A stretch of 64,000 bases of DNA from Xanthostigma xanthostigma (Eukaryota; Arthropoda; Insecta; Raphidioptera; Raphidiidae): positions 17,812,001-17,876,000 of the forward strand of contig OY754469.1 in the NCBI GenBank assembly GCA_963575645.1. Direction: 5' to 3'. Shown here one piece after another: positions 11,899 to 23,647 of this stretch (the stretch's first letter is position 1; every line of letters begins with the position of its first letter). The position numbers and the translations under genes are program-made. The notes under the pieces are model-generated. The model searched no databases, was not told where the DNA came from, and saw only the letters and a list, made by a program, of their open reading frames with translations.

Positions 11899-12200
11899 AA
11901 TAAATTATAGTTTAAAAAAAACACGCTTTAATACCAAACCGAACTAAAAAGTTGAAAATAATTATTAAGAAAATAAGTACCTAATTCAATTATACTAAAA
12001 AACCGTGGGGTGCCAATTGCTATATTTTCATTTTAACTCTAATTTTATAAATAGCTACCAATGAAATAATAATTGTAACAAGCACTCCACGCTTTTTTAG
12101 TATAATTGAATTATTTTCTTAATACATAATTATTTTCTACTCTTTATTGTTCAGTTTGCTATTAAAGCGTGTTTTTTAGTTTTTTAAACTATAATTTATT
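11899..12200. mobile_element. Family J foldback element, copy 1 (about 300 bp)
   Basis: The arms start AATAAATTATAGTTTAAAAA and end in the exact complement. Inside, ACACGCTTTAATACCAAACC pairs with GGTTTGCTATTAAAGCGTGT-type sequence (here with one change), and GTGGGGTGCCAATTG pairs loosely with CACTCCACGC. A longer, related copy lies at 60921-61534. No ORF is present. MITE-type, superfamily unknown. Confidence 0.75.
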
Positions 12201-13889
12201 ATAAACTTATCTTAATTAAAATATAATTTTCATAAATTTTTATGTTTGAATGCATATGAAAGGTATCTGAAACATAAAATAAAATAGGTATTAAACGTAC
12301 AGAAACATAAATTTCAGTTCTTTTTATAAAGATGTCGTATATTTAATTATTATTTATGATGTTTCTGCTGAATTATTAACAGCTACTGCGTACCTGCTTT
12401 TATATTCAATTATGAAAGATAATAAATAACAAAGCATTAATTGTTACGTTCTTTCTTTCTCAAGAAACGTATTTATTATATACAGTAAGGGGGCTATGGA
12501 ATGTTTTTATATTGCAGATAGTTTCGCTTTAGTTTTTATTAAAAGAGGTCTCGCCTCTTTCTTCCCCGCCTAAATCTTTATTGCACGTGTCCGACAGTAC
12601 TGGCTCAGGAGAGTAAAATAAAGCTGATGGTGGAAATTTTCCTCACGCACGTAGTATTTCACTTAAGAGATATCACCTGGTCATTCTAGCAGAAGTGTCG
12701 GGTGCAGCACGATAACTCGATGTGCTCAAATTTTGGCTTTTTTCATAGAAAATTTTTGTCAACTTTAAAAAATTATAGTAAACTATTTTCAAAAACTTTT
12801 AGAACGTGATCTTCTTAAGTATATATGTAAAAAGGGCTCCATGAAGCAAAAATTTATAGGCCAATTATTTAACTATATTTTGTTGTTTTCAATGTAGACG
12901 GTTTTTCGAAAAAACTTATTTAGTTAACAATAGGCTCACTTTTTTAAAAATAAATTTAAAAAAACAATTCAACGGAACTTTATTCTTCCAAGTGTTAAGT
13001 TTACACCATAATTAATTCAAATTTTTAAATCGTTATTTAATACTATAAAAAATATTTTATGTGTTGTACTCTCTCAACAAGGCGTTGGGCTCGAGCTGTA
13101 ATGGCCGCGCAGAACTTTATTTTTAACGTTAGATTAAAACTATAAATAATAGAGATATAGTTCCGGGAGTAGGACTTTATTATTGGAAAATTTCTCCTCT
13201 TTAAGAATCTATTTTTCATTTTCAGCTCTCGCTTATAGTTTTTGTTTTATTGCCAAAAATCTGAGAGGCTCTTTTTGTTTTGTCGTTTTTTGTTAATAAA
13301 AAATGCAATTTTTGTCAGCGAAAAAAAGAAAGAAACGTCTTTTTCGGATTATCTTTCTGAATCGAATAAGCTATTGCTCATATGTTTTGGAGACTTGGTT
13401 CTATTTTTCTCAAGAACTCAGTTCATGACTAGGCTAATATGGCTTGACAAACTCTTTAAAGAAAATTTACGCGAGAACGCTGTATTGCGTAGGACTTATA
13501 AACGCAACAAATTGCACGTATTTTATTTATTGTAAATGACAACAATAGAGAAAAGAGTGAGCATTCGTTTAAGGTAAAGGAAAGAGAACACTTTCCACAT
13601 ACTTAGTTTGTGTGAATATGAACAGCAGGCAAAGTAAACGGGCACACGATTCAGAACTATGCATCATTGCTTTTCTAGTCCAATCATGCAGATCTAATCG
13701 CCTTTGCGTTACGTATTCTTGGCCTTCAGCACATCTTAGGTTTCATTCGTACAAGGATGCGTGCAGAGTTGGTCTAGAAGTCAGAAGAACAACCAGGAAT
13801 ATTTGTCTGTACAAAACAATGCTGTCCAAATTGGTCGATAATTTTATTTATTGAAAAAAAACAATGCTGTTTTATAAAGAAGCTAAAGG
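12201..13889. other. Unannotated AT-rich DNA
   Basis: No gene is recognised. Open frames 13242-13535 and 13612-13854 show no family motif and no compositional change that would support coding. Confidence 0.35.
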
Positions 13890-14312
13890 CCGCTGCACTC
13901 GAGGCTGGTTTCCTTGCTTGATTTCACTGCTAGTTTCTAAGCGCGCTGCGTCGCTGCATTTATTGATGGTTTTTGTGTTTGCTTCACATGATGCGCGTTT
14001 TGAAACTGAATTTCTAAATAGTTCAAATGTTAACCAAAGTGAACGTTTATTGTATCTGAACAGAACACACACAATGACGCCATGTTTGTTTGTGGGCGCT
14101 TGTCGTCCACGTGACTAGATACTGTTCTCAGATTAAGTTTTGCTAATATCCAGCACAGAAACAAGCACGAAAACTAGTCACAGTCCTGAATTTGAAATTC
14201 AGCTTGTAGCCACAGCCCGCAGTTACGTCTTTTTCATTTCACAGCCAGCACGGTAGACAGCACAAGTCCCAGACATGATTCGAGCTCATCAATCCCAGCT
14301 TCGTGTGCAGCA
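13890..14312. repeat. Family F repeat, about 420 bp, short inverted ends
   Basis: The left edge CCGCTGCACTCGAGGCTGG is mirrored at the right edge (CCCAGCTTCGTGTGCAGC). The left 130 bp, including TTGCTTCACATGATGCGYG, recurs at 16729-16845, and the right edge recurs next to the family G fragment at 7168-7190. Overlapping frames on both strands (13864-14118, 13872-14072) are unsupported. Confidence 0.55.
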
Positions 14313-15384
14313 ACTTTAATATTTGAAATAGATGTGCTATCATAACAGGAGATTTAGCAATGATCGAAATAGTGATAATTGACTAAAATTTGTTCACCCC
14401 TGTATAATTTCTTCATGAATCTCGCAAAATAAAAACGTAAAGCTCTCAAAACACCATAATTTATGCTATTTTTATTTGGCAAATTAACCAGATTTCATTC
14501 TCTTAGAATCAAATTTAATCTAAAAACAAATAACAAACGATTTTACGTTGAGTAGTTTCAAACAAGCCCGGTAGATTAGATTCGACCCGAGGAGAGGGGG
14601 CGTTCCCCGAAAATGAATATGAAAAAAGTGTTTAGTAATACATAAATAGATATTAAAACGGCTCGTATGAATTTCGACCTGGGGATGGTTTTAGAATATG
14701 ACGTAATGAGCATGCTAGAATACTGTCGTTCTTACATGATTACATAATATAGACACATAGTGTAATATGACTGTTGCTTTCACGTTCTTTGGAGGAGAGA
14801 ATTACGCATCTCGGATCAGCGTTGAGCTCTCAGTACTCGAAATGCGTGTTTAAGACTTCGCCACCCCTTCTTTGTATACTTTCTGTGGTGATGTATATTA
14901 TACTGAATGTTGGTTTTGTAATGGTATACGGGAACTGTGTTCATCCATAAAACAACTATTTCAAACTATTTTTAACCTCTTGTACTACTTTTCATATGGA
15001 CATATACAAGACTAGCCAAGGGTATACATATTTTTTCTGAGGGGGGGGGTAAAGCAAGAAAAAAATCAATATTTTTTAAAGTTTTATTAATATCACACAA
15101 TAATACTCACAAAGGAAGGTGTCAAGCAAAAACTAATTTTACAAATTCCTTTTCAAAAAGTATTTCCAGTTTTATTTTTTAGCCAGATATTCGTATTATT
15201 TTCAGTTTTATTATTTTATTCTTATGATCCTAAGTGGGGTAATTACCCCCTTTACCCCCCATATCTACGCCCTTGAGACTTGCGGTTACCCGCGGCTCCG
15301 AACGTATTTTATACAGCAGCAATATACAAACGTCGATCAAAGTATACCCCTTACCGCATATTAACTAAAATTCAACGATTCTTA
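14313..15384. other. Unannotated stretch
   Basis: Nothing gene-like. A homopolymer run of G near 15040 and a CCCCC-rich patch at 15240-15270 stand out against the AT-rich surroundings. Confidence 0.35.
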
Positions 15385-15596
15385 AAAGGTGGTCCGCAGA
15401 ACCCCGGGGCTCCGTGGAAGGATCACAGGGGTTCCGCGGTCTGTTCGATAAATAAAACGTTCGTGGAAAAGACTCATAACCGCGCCACGTTTACAAGGTA
15501 AACAATTTAGTTATCAAAATAGCAAAGTAGGGTTCCGCCGAAAAATGTATGAACAATTAAGGTTCCATGGCCAAATAAAATTGGGAACCTCTGCTA
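15385..15596 (-). mobile_element. hAT-like element remnant (GGTTCCGCGG type)
   Basis: On the minus strand it starts GCAGAGGTTCCCAATTTT and ends with GGGGTTCTGCGGACCACC. The words GGTTCCGCGG, GGAACCCCTGTGATCC and CCCCGGGGTTC are typical of non-autonomous hAT elements with CAGNGGTTC termini. I cannot identify an 8-bp duplication, so one end may be lost. The plus-strand frame 15280-15501 overlapping it is not a known protein. Confidence 0.4.
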
Positions 15597-15862
15597 TATA
15601 TGATACTCGTCCGCTTCACTGGACGTAACATAATTAAATTATCACACTTATGCTGGGTTACAGAAATGGTTGTCAAAAAATCTGATTTGACACTGACGTC
15701 AGATTGTGAACATAAAACCATTGTGGAGTTTTAAATCGATCCGGCTCGAAAAATAATTGATCGATTGAAACAATATTTTTCTTAAACTGTGTACCTTCGT
15801 TTTTTGTACAGTTTCCACTTCTAAACAAATTAATTCTGAACCTAAAAGCATGAATTATATCT

Positions 15863-16360
15863 ATAAAAAAACTTTTTAACAAAAAAATTAAACCGCCGAA
15901 AAACTGAAAAGCAAAAAATAATAAATCCTTTAATTAACTAAGTTCTATTTAAGTAGTTGAACGTATGTGACAGTCTAGTATATCTAAGTAATTTTGAGTC
16001 GGCGTCAACAATCCTTCGCCGGAAATCTCTGAGAGTTCACGAAGTTAATGTCAGCGACAGAGCAACCCGAACGGGCACACACTGAGGGCACACGTCTTTG
16101 CGAGTGGTCGTGTGGAGAGCGCATGTTTAGAATGTTAATGTTTATCGTTGGAGATTTCACGTATCATTGTTAATTTGATTTGGTTATTTCTTTTAGTGAT
16201 CTTTGTTCATTGATTGTTTAACGCCGACTCAAAATTACTTAGATATACTAGACTGTCACATACGTTCAACTACTTAAATAGAACTTAGTTAATTAAAGGA
16301 TTTATTATTTTTTGCTTTTCAGTTTTTCGGCGGTTTAATTTTTTGTTAAAAAGTTTTTAT
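15863..16360. mobile_element. Foldback element, about 145-bp near-identical arms
   Basis: Left arm 15863-16010 is the inverted copy of 16216-16360. The stretch from CCGCCGAAAAACTG through TCTAGTATATCTAAG to GAGTCGGCGT is essentially unchanged between arms. The 205-bp loop is GC-richer, with CGAACGGGCACACACTG. The high arm identity implies either recent insertion or conversion between arms. No ORF. Confidence 0.85.
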
Positions 16361-17895
16361 TTTATAATTTTTTGTGACTATATAATTTATAATTGTAATA
16401 CACAACTCAGCATGAAAATCTGTGAGTGAACAATCAATCATCCCCTGTTTTCCTACCCTTAGGGTTGGAATTTTTTTACCAAATTTATATGGGACCAACT
16501 TCGGGGTATATCCTTTCAAACAAAAAAATAATTATCACACACAAAGATGCTCTCATTTTCAATAAACCTTCAACTGAATATTTTTTCTGAGTTTTCTTGG
16601 TGCATCTATTTTATTTTTATGGGTAATAGTATATAGGTCAAAAAAAGACGATTAGTGTTAAGACATCTTAGTGAAAGTTGTATATGATATGAGAGGAAAA
16701 TTATTATCTAAATTCATATTCATGTAAAAGCCGCGGGACAGGAGGCTGGTTTTGCTGCTAGATTTAGTTGCTAGGTTTCAAACGTACTGTGGCTTTTATG
16801 TGTTCGCTTCACATGATGCGTGGTTTGAAGATGGGTTTGGAGCGCGCACAGTGACCGTTCGAATGTCCTATCAAAGTGGTTTGCCGTTAAATTCGTTACT
16901 CAAGTCACATAATATTAAAAAAACGCTAGGTTAGTAAATTATTTAGATCTTGAAACTTTTCAAAGCAAACACATAGCTTCCTATGTCCAAGGTAGCAATA
17001 TGCGTACCAACTGTAACTAATAATAGACATGTTTCGTGCAATTTATTACAAGCAATCTGTTTGTGGTTTTCACTTTGACGTAAAACTAAAGTTTCCTGAA
17101 CAAAGCTTTTAGAGCTTCGAATGTTTAAAGCCACTTGAAATGCCTATCATAAGAACTTGTTGTGCAAAAGTGACTCGGAACTTTATTGCCAAACGTTTCC
17201 CTTTTTCAACGCTTCAAACATTCACCGGGATGGTAATTTTAAACAGTTTTTATGCGTAAAAAGGTATTGCAAGTTTTTTTCATGTTTCAAGTGCAATCAT
17301 AGTACTACTATACAAAACAATATTGAGCTTAAATAAATGCATTACTTATTTCATAATTGGAATTAACAACTGTAAGAATTTAAATGTGCTTCTAAAATTT
17401 TAACAAAATTACATCATTTATGAATTTGCGTATAAAGAATTAAGGTCTCCTCATCAATGTTTCCTCTAATTTTTTCACTGACTGCGCGGTACAAAAGTAT
17501 ATGGGAGCAAAAGTGTTTAAAATGTATGTAAAACTGTGCCAGTGAGGGGAGGGGGGTCGCTCAAGTAGTTTGACATAAAAACACACAATGATATCAAATC
17601 AAAAGAATACTAGTACCTACATGCCAAATTAAGAATTTGAATCACAATTAATTTGTAGCCTACTATAAAATAGGAACCTTGGCAAAAATATTATTGCTAT
17701 CAACTTTATTGTTTTTTTTTTTAAAATAGGACATCTACAATACAGTAATATTTTCAGCGATATTTGAAACATTCTGGAATAAAAAAAAAGATATCGTAAA
17801 CATTGTAATGCAACATTCAATAAAAGCTTGCAAAAAAATATTAATTTCAGTACCCGAAAAACGAAAGAATTGATTATGTAACAATTTTAAAAGTT
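16361..17895. other. Unannotated DNA with a family F fragment
   Basis: A family F piece lies at 16729-16845 (GGAGGCTGGTTTTGCTGC and GCTTCACATGATGCG). The rest has no gene or defined repeat. Small frames at 16752, 16943 and 17629 are unsupported. Confidence 0.4.
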
Positions 17896-18800
17896 GTACG
17901 AATAATAATAATAATTATTTATTGATTCATATAGCTGTATATACAGATATGAACAGTCAAAACTAACTGTATAACATCAATCAATTAAAAAATTTATTTA
18001 TGTCATAAAAACAATTTTAGAATAAAAATACTTTAAGCGGTTTGCTTAATAATTTTAGGCCATTAATTTCCCATAGCTGGGTAGGCAAATTGTTGAACAG
18101 AATAGGTCCAGCTCATTTAGGAGAATAAAAATTTGATTTATATTTATAAATGTGAATTTGAGAAAATTGTCTCGTATTATGATCATGAATCATACAATTG
18201 TCCATATACTCGTCCCTATTCCTTTTAACATTTACCAAAATTTTATATAGATAAATCCCCGTAACAGTAAGTACATTATTCTTGACAAATAAAGATCTGC
18301 AGCTTTCTCGATGCTTCAAGTTGAAAATGAGTCGCAAAATACGTCTTTGTAATACGAAAACTCTGTTGATGTCGCCACACTGACCCAATACGATAATATT
18401 GTAGCTTAAGGCCTAGCTCACATGAAGAGCGTTCAACGCGCGTTGGCCCAACGCGCGTTGAACGCTCTTCACGTGAGCTAGGCCTTAGTGTGAATAAACA
18501 AGTGTGTAATACCTACAATTTCAATAATTGCTCAGTAGTTAGACACTGCTTTAGATTTCTGATCGCATAGTACGCATTATTCAATTTTTTACAAACCCGA
18601 TCAATTTATGAAAAGACCAACTTAATTGATTATCTAAAGTAATCCCTAAAAAGGAACAAGTAGACACTTCAAGATTTGTAACATTTATCATGCAGTTTAT
18701 TTGAAGCAATATTTTTCTTTTATGAAAAAGCAGGCACATCGATTTTTGAAACACCATTGCGAAAATTCTGATAGCACTTTATTAGTGCTGTTTTGTAGAT
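17896..18800 (-). pseudogene. LINE (CR1/Jockey-like) reverse transcriptase 3' end, degraded
   Basis: Minus-strand translation gives, in order and with frameshifts: LSEFSQWCFKN, SFLGITLDNQLSWSFHK, NNAYYAIRNLKQCLTTEQLL, then VFVLQRRILRLIFNLKHRES, NNVLTVTGIYLYKILV and finally GPILFNNLPTQLWEINGLK. These match the C-terminal part of CR1/Jockey-type reverse transcriptases (FLG..iD..L.W, the LQKRaiR motif, the Y-y-e-l-l region, and the FN-LP tail). The element ends in an ATT/AATAAT run at about 17896-17915. A GC-rich palindrome (18407-18487) is inserted between TCLFT and the YNIIVLG block. Stops and frameshifts show it is dead. Confidence 0.85.
18407..18487. repeat. Near-perfect 81-bp palindrome inserted in LINE remnant
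   Basis: The arms 18407-18446 and 18448-18487 pair over 40 bases with a single mismatch and a 1-base centre. The inner part is GTTCAACGCGCGTTGG and its complement, strongly GC-rich within AT-rich DNA. It separates two halves of a LINE reading frame, so it is a mobile or snap-back insertion. Confidence 0.9.
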
Positions 18801-19137
18801 CGATCGAGATTTATTTTTTATTGTACAGAATTGAGCTATTTATTCGCTATGAAGATTTCATAGAAGGATGAAACTGCGTATGTAATGATAATATAGTCTT
18901 ATTGACTTGCAAATCAGTGTTTGCAAGTGAAAGTAAATCAGGTCAGGGTCAGTGAATTTCTCATTTTGCTGCTTTCAATGTATGTGAATGTTTACCAGTC
19001 GGGAGCGTTTCCGTCATAACGCAATGGCGTACAAAATATCCTTAAAATGAATACAGATTAAGTTCAAAGTTCCGTTTATGGTGGAAGGTACAGGTAAAAC
19101 TGAAAAAGTGTTCATTTGAAAGCGTCAAATAAGAGTT
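18801..19137. other. Unannotated stretch
   Basis: May contain further upstream LINE debris on the minus strand, but no motif could be read with confidence. Confidence 0.3.
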
Positions 19138-19366
19138 CAAAAAGTGACCAGAATGGCGCTGGTGTAGAAAGAGTGTTTATTGTTTAATGTAAACTTAGCA
19201 GTTGTAGACGAAGTGAAGTGTGCTGAAAGGAAATATTTAATATTTTTGGCGACCTCTATCACTTACGTAGTCAAATATTATTTGGTAAATATAACCTATA
19301 GAATCGTCAGAGAGAAATTGACACTCTTCCTACGGTAGCGCCATCTTAATTTCACTCTTTTCGATG
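19138..19366. mobile_element. Small MITE with about 40-bp inverted ends
   Basis: Left ATGGCGCTGGTGTAGAAAG and right CTTCCTACGGTAGCGCCAT are inverted counterparts, and the pairing extends to both sides (AAAGTG / CACTCTTTT). The interior, about 140 bp, has no ORF. No clear target duplication. Confidence 0.6.
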
Positions 19367-19585
19367 GACATTTTTCATACACAGAGACGGTTCGCCTTAC
19401 CCTCTACCCTATAGTCCTGTTAAACACAAGAAACAAGAAGAGGACATGAGACATACGACATGCAACAGAGTTGAGGCGTGTTTTGTTTAAGAAACGACAA
19501 CTAGATGACACGGCAGAATTTAGTTACTAGAATTTTGCTTAAATTTATGTTTCACATCTGCCAGGCGTCCCACGATGGCTCACGT

Positions 19586-20190
19586 TTTACCATTCCAACA
19601 CCACAACTAGGGAATGATACTAGTGTAGGTCAAAATTCACTTTTCAAAATGTTTCGTTCCACAAATCCAAACAACATATTGTTGGATAAAGTCCGTGAGT
19701 TTGTTTGTCTTTGAGCACAATAAGGGTCAAACGGATGAGCGGATAGAAGCTAAATTTTAGGAGGATGTTTGATGTGCCAATAGGATGAGCTCTATTGTTT
19801 TTGGGGGAAATCGGCGCATACATATATACAATAATGGTATAATTGTCATAACGGTTTGTTATTCAATTTATTTTTACCAGAAAGTTTTGTAAAAAAGATT
19901 TTTTCTAAACTTTATTGTTTCGGAAATATTTTGAAAATAAAAATAATCAGCTGTTCTCTTGTTCTGTCGATCTGTCGGAAATAAATTAGCTAATTAACAT
20001 GTAGTGATAACATGTTTTATAGATAACCATTGAAACGAATTGTAAATATTATAATAATTAATACTAGCCGTTACCCGCGTCACCGCACGCCTTAACAGAA
20101 ATACAATTTCTGTATTATAATATGTCAAACGTCAATATTTTGAAAGTTAGAATGGTCCCGTCGCCCCATTGGCTGGAATTTTTTTTTCTT
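19586..20190 (-). repeat. Family A repeat, copy 3
   Basis: Reverse-orientation copy with all main landmarks (CATTCCAACACC, GGAGGATGTTTGATG, CATAACGGTTTGTTATT, TCAGCTGTTCTCTTGTTCTG, TACTAGCCGTTACCCGCG, ATGGTCCCGTCGCCCC). It is uninterrupted at the point where copy 2 holds a hAT-like insertion, so it gives the empty-site sequence. Confidence 0.7.
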
Positions 20191-20861
20191 AACACAAAAG
20201 AATAGGTGAAGTAGTACCCATTTAATATTTTTAAATATATTTTCCTGACCCGCTACTGGTTTCACTATTCATATAATACAAAATGAATTGACTAAGTTCG
20301 TATCTGATGGTACATACATTCATAGTAAGTATATATATTGCCTACTTTAAAGGGCGGCGCACTATATATTTTAATTCTGCGTATGCGAGCTAGCTAGACA
20401 AACTTTAATAACGCTGTGTTCCGGTTAGTACCCAGTTTGTAAGCACTTCTCTCTTCTCTACGTCATAAACTATTATCTAAATAGTAATAGAGTTGTTCAC
20501 TTTTATCATAATCACAATTCACTAATGTTTAGATAGATATAACTTTGCTTAATTAATTATAATGAGGGAAGTGTAATGCTGATGCACTGCCAGTGTCAGA
20601 CTAGAGTCTCGATTATAATATCTGTAAATAATTTAGATTTTAGGTAATCGGACAGTGAAAATAAGAGATTTAATACAAAACTACCCGTGAGGTGGACTGC
20701 TTATTGGGACTCTACAATAGGATTTATTTTTGAAGCAAAACTTCTTTACGTACGCTTGATTTGGGGAGTAAGCTGGTGAACGCGTGACGAGAGCATTAAG
20801 AAAATTGTGTGATCGGGCGAGGCGAACGGAATAGCGTTACGCGAACGGTAGTTTCTTGATT

Positions 20862-21061
20862 ATTTCGTCATTTCATTTCGTTCATGTACAATTTTATAAA
20901 ATAATATTTTGTTCAATACATTAAATATTCTACGTTTAAAATCCATTTTAAAGTTCATATTTTTTCGTAATTTTATTTCGTTCTTGAATAATTTTATAAA
21001 TTAATATTTTGTTCAATACACTAAATATTCTACGGTTAAAGTGAACAAAATTGTAAATTCA
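20862..21061 (+). repeat. Tandem duplication, two 100-bp units
   Basis: The unit running from TTTCGT..ATTTCGTTC through ATTTTGTTCAATACA and AAATATTCTACG is repeated with a period of exactly 100 bases (20862-20961 and 20962-21061). A partial third stretch (CATTTTACTGTTCATATTTT) follows. Confidence 0.75.
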
Positions 21062-21652
21062 TTTTACTGTTCATATTTTGTGAATATTCGGGTGAATAAT
21101 AACAAATTATGGCAGGAAGAAGTTTTACTTCAGTCATATTATAGTCTACAGCACACTCGTTTTTTTCCGGTTTCATTGGCTAATGTTTTAGCATTGGACC
21201 TAAAAAAATCTCCCAAAATTTCAACTTCCTAGAATAAACCTATGAACGGCGCAAACCAAGTTTATTTCCCATTTAACGTGGGAAAAACGACGTTTTCACT
21301 CAAACATGGATAGCCTGTGGAGATTTTTTTTTAAATTTTTAATAGCATTAATTTATTAAATGAAATCCGATTTTTAAAAAACATTTAAACGAACATATCT
21401 CTGAAAATAATAAAGTGACGAATTTGATACTAAGGACCTTTTTTGTGGGAAATTTATTTCTCTATAAAATGTTGCTATCAAAATATAAAAAAAATTCTAC
21501 CAGCTATATCTAAGTTAGAGCAAAAACGTCGTTTTTCCAAAACTAATTAAATGGGAAACAAACTCGGTTTGCGCCGTTCACAGGTTTGATCTAGGAATCT
21601 AAAATTTTGGAAGATTTTTATTTAGGTCCGATGTTAAAAAATTAGCCAATGG

Positions 21653-22334
21653 TACGGAAGCCGGGTTGGCTCATTGGTGACTAGTGGAGTAGTGGCACCG
21701 CACACGGCCACTTCCAACATGTTAACGCGTGCACGCGTTAACATGTGTCCGTGTGCGGGATAAATGCAGATTTCTGCCTTATCCGTGTGCGGGATAAATG
21801 CAGATTTCTACCTTATCCTGGAACGGTAATCGAGCTATCTCTGTCTTTTAACTGTCAAATTCTGTGAGCAGAGTTACTTTTTGCATTGAGGTTAGGCGTA
21901 GCTGAAGTTTTGTTTATAGTGAAATAAAGTAATAAAGAATTTCAAAGTAAACATTAGAAATGAGTTTATTGTTCATCACAGGTTATTTTACGGTAACATT
22001 TTCATTTTTAATTTTAACGAAACTCATTCCTAATGTTTACTTTGAAATTCTTTATTACTTTATTTCACTATAAACAAAACTTCAGCTACGCCTAACCTCA
22101 ATGCAAAAAGTAACTCTGCTCACAGAATTTGACAGTTAAAAGACAGAGATAGCTCGATTACCGTTCCAGGATAAGGTAGAAATCTGCATTTATCCCGCAC
22201 ACGGATAAGGCAGAAATCTGCATTTATCCCGCACACGGACACATGTTAACGCGTGCACGCGTTAACATGTTGGAAGTGGCCGTGTGCGGTGCCACTACTC
22301 CACTAGTCACCAATGAGCCATCCCGGCTTCCGTA
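21653..22334. mobile_element. Young foldback element, 682 bp, 315-bp arms, TSD CAATGG
   Basis: Arms 21653-21967 and 22020-22334 pair over 315 bases with about two differences, around a 52-bp loop. Both are bounded by CAATGG (21647-21652 and 22335-22340). Removing the insert plus one CAATGG restores an uninterrupted arm of the surrounding element (ATTAGCCAATGGAACCG). Each arm contains the same internal tandem duplication (CGGGATAAATGCAGATTTCT twice) and a perfect 30-bp palindrome (21717-21746) with AACGCGTGCACGCGTT. No ORF. A 6-bp duplication is unusual among common DNA transposon groups. Confidence 0.9.
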
Positions 22335-22678
22335 CAATGGAACCGAAAAAAAACAAAAAAAAAACACCCTACTCTACAAGTAAGACCCTGAGGTTCACAC
22401 AACCAACTTCCCAGTATGATTACAACTGAATTAAAATATGTAATTGACAAATTCCAGTTTTTATTTTTACAAAAATCTTATTTGGACTATCATGAACACA
22501 TACAAAAAAAAAATCGATTTCTTCGATTTTTCGACTGTTCCTTTCGATGTTTATTAATTTACTAAACCACCTCTGTATTGAGGCGAACAAAACAAAAAAA
22601 AAATCAAATCGCTCAAGCCATTTTCGAGTTTATGCGAGTCTAATGCACAGTTATTGATTTTTGTATTAGATAATATAA

Positions 22679-23250
22679 ACAAAACACCGTCATATTGCAG
22701 CCATATTTAGTACGAAAAATTTATAAATTATAAACACAAACTTTTTATCGCTCTTTCTGTTAGTGAAAACCGTTCCAAAAGTTGAAGCGTGGTTTAGAAG
22801 AAGTGGGCGGAGAAACAGACAGAGGCAGACAGCGACTTTTTATACTATGTAGTGATGTGCTTTTTGACAAAACACCCTCATAGCTCAACAATATTTTGTA
22901 CAAAATATTTACACAATATATATACAAAATTACAAACCTTCATCGTTAATCGCTCTTTCTATTAGTGAAAACCGTTTCAAAATCCGTTGCGTGGTTTAAA
23001 AGAAGTAAGCGGTGGAACAGACAGAGGTAGACAGCGACTTGGTTTTAATACTATGTAGTGATGACAAAACACCGCCATAGTTCAGCCATATTTTGTACAA
23101 AATATTTACAAATTATGTACACAAACCTTTCTCGTTTATCGCTCTTTCTGTTAGTGAAAACAGTTTCAAAATTCGTTTCGTGGCTTAGAAGAAGTAAGCG
23201 GAGAAACAGACAGAGGGAATCAGCGACTTTATTTTATACTATATAATGAT
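22679..23250 (+). repeat. Three tandem units of about 190 bp
   Basis: Units at 22679-22866, 22867-23062 and 23063-23250 each begin AAAACACCNYCATA and contain TTTGTACAAAATATTTACA, TCGCTCTTTCTRTTAGTG, AACCGTTYCAAAAT and ACAGACAGAGG..CAGCGACTT, ending near ACTATGTAGTGAT. The TTAGTGAAAACCG..ACAGACAGCG..GCGACTTTG word set is familiar from lepidopteran interspersed repeats. The plus-strand frame 23058-23246 is incidental. Confidence 0.8.
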
Positions 23251-23647
23251 TAGTAAAATTAAATTGGCGTGGTAAAAGCTATATAACCTCAAATAATCTC
23301 AAACGCGTACGAAGCCGCGGGTTGCGGCTAGTGTACCATAAAAACGGTATCATTGTGGCAGCGGATTTTTATATATGGATGTTTGCTCACATTTGTTTAC
23401 ATAGTCAACCAGCGCCCCAGTAAAGAAAATAGAAAGTATAAAACTATTTTATCACAATTTATAGTAAGTGATTATGCTTGAGCTATAATAATACTACTTA
23501 TATAATGTGACGCCGATTACCTCAGCGTCTGTTATTATCTAAAATCTGTCTCTCTACATGGTCACAAAAAATGGATCACTAAATAAATGAGTGGGACAAT
23601 TATTGAAAGCATATATAGTCGCGCAGAATTAGCAAATCCGTCACATA

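Larger units (their letters stand above)
20718..22370. mobile_element. 1.65-kb element with 9-bp duplication ACTCTACAA
   Basis: It is flanked by ACTCTACAA at 20709-20717 and 22371-22379. The outer ends are weakly inverted (TAGGATTTATTTTTG on the left; AGGGTGTTTTTTTTT on the right read in reverse). Inside are a 100-bp tandem duplication (20862-21061), a second inverted pair (21155-21295 against 21505-21646 plus 22341-22366), and a later foldback insertion. A 9-bp duplication is what Mutator-like elements make, but no transposase is present, so the superfamily is a guess. Confidence 0.55.
20688..22510. repeat. Family H repeat, split by a roughly 1.65-kb insertion
   Basis: The left part 20688-20717 (CCGTGAGGTGGACTGC, TTGGGACTCTACAA) and the right part from 22371 (ACTCTACAAG, GAGGTTCACAC, CAGTATGATTACAAC) together match an unbroken copy at 52910-53130. 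The nine bases ACTCTACAA occur at both junctions. Confidence 0.65.
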
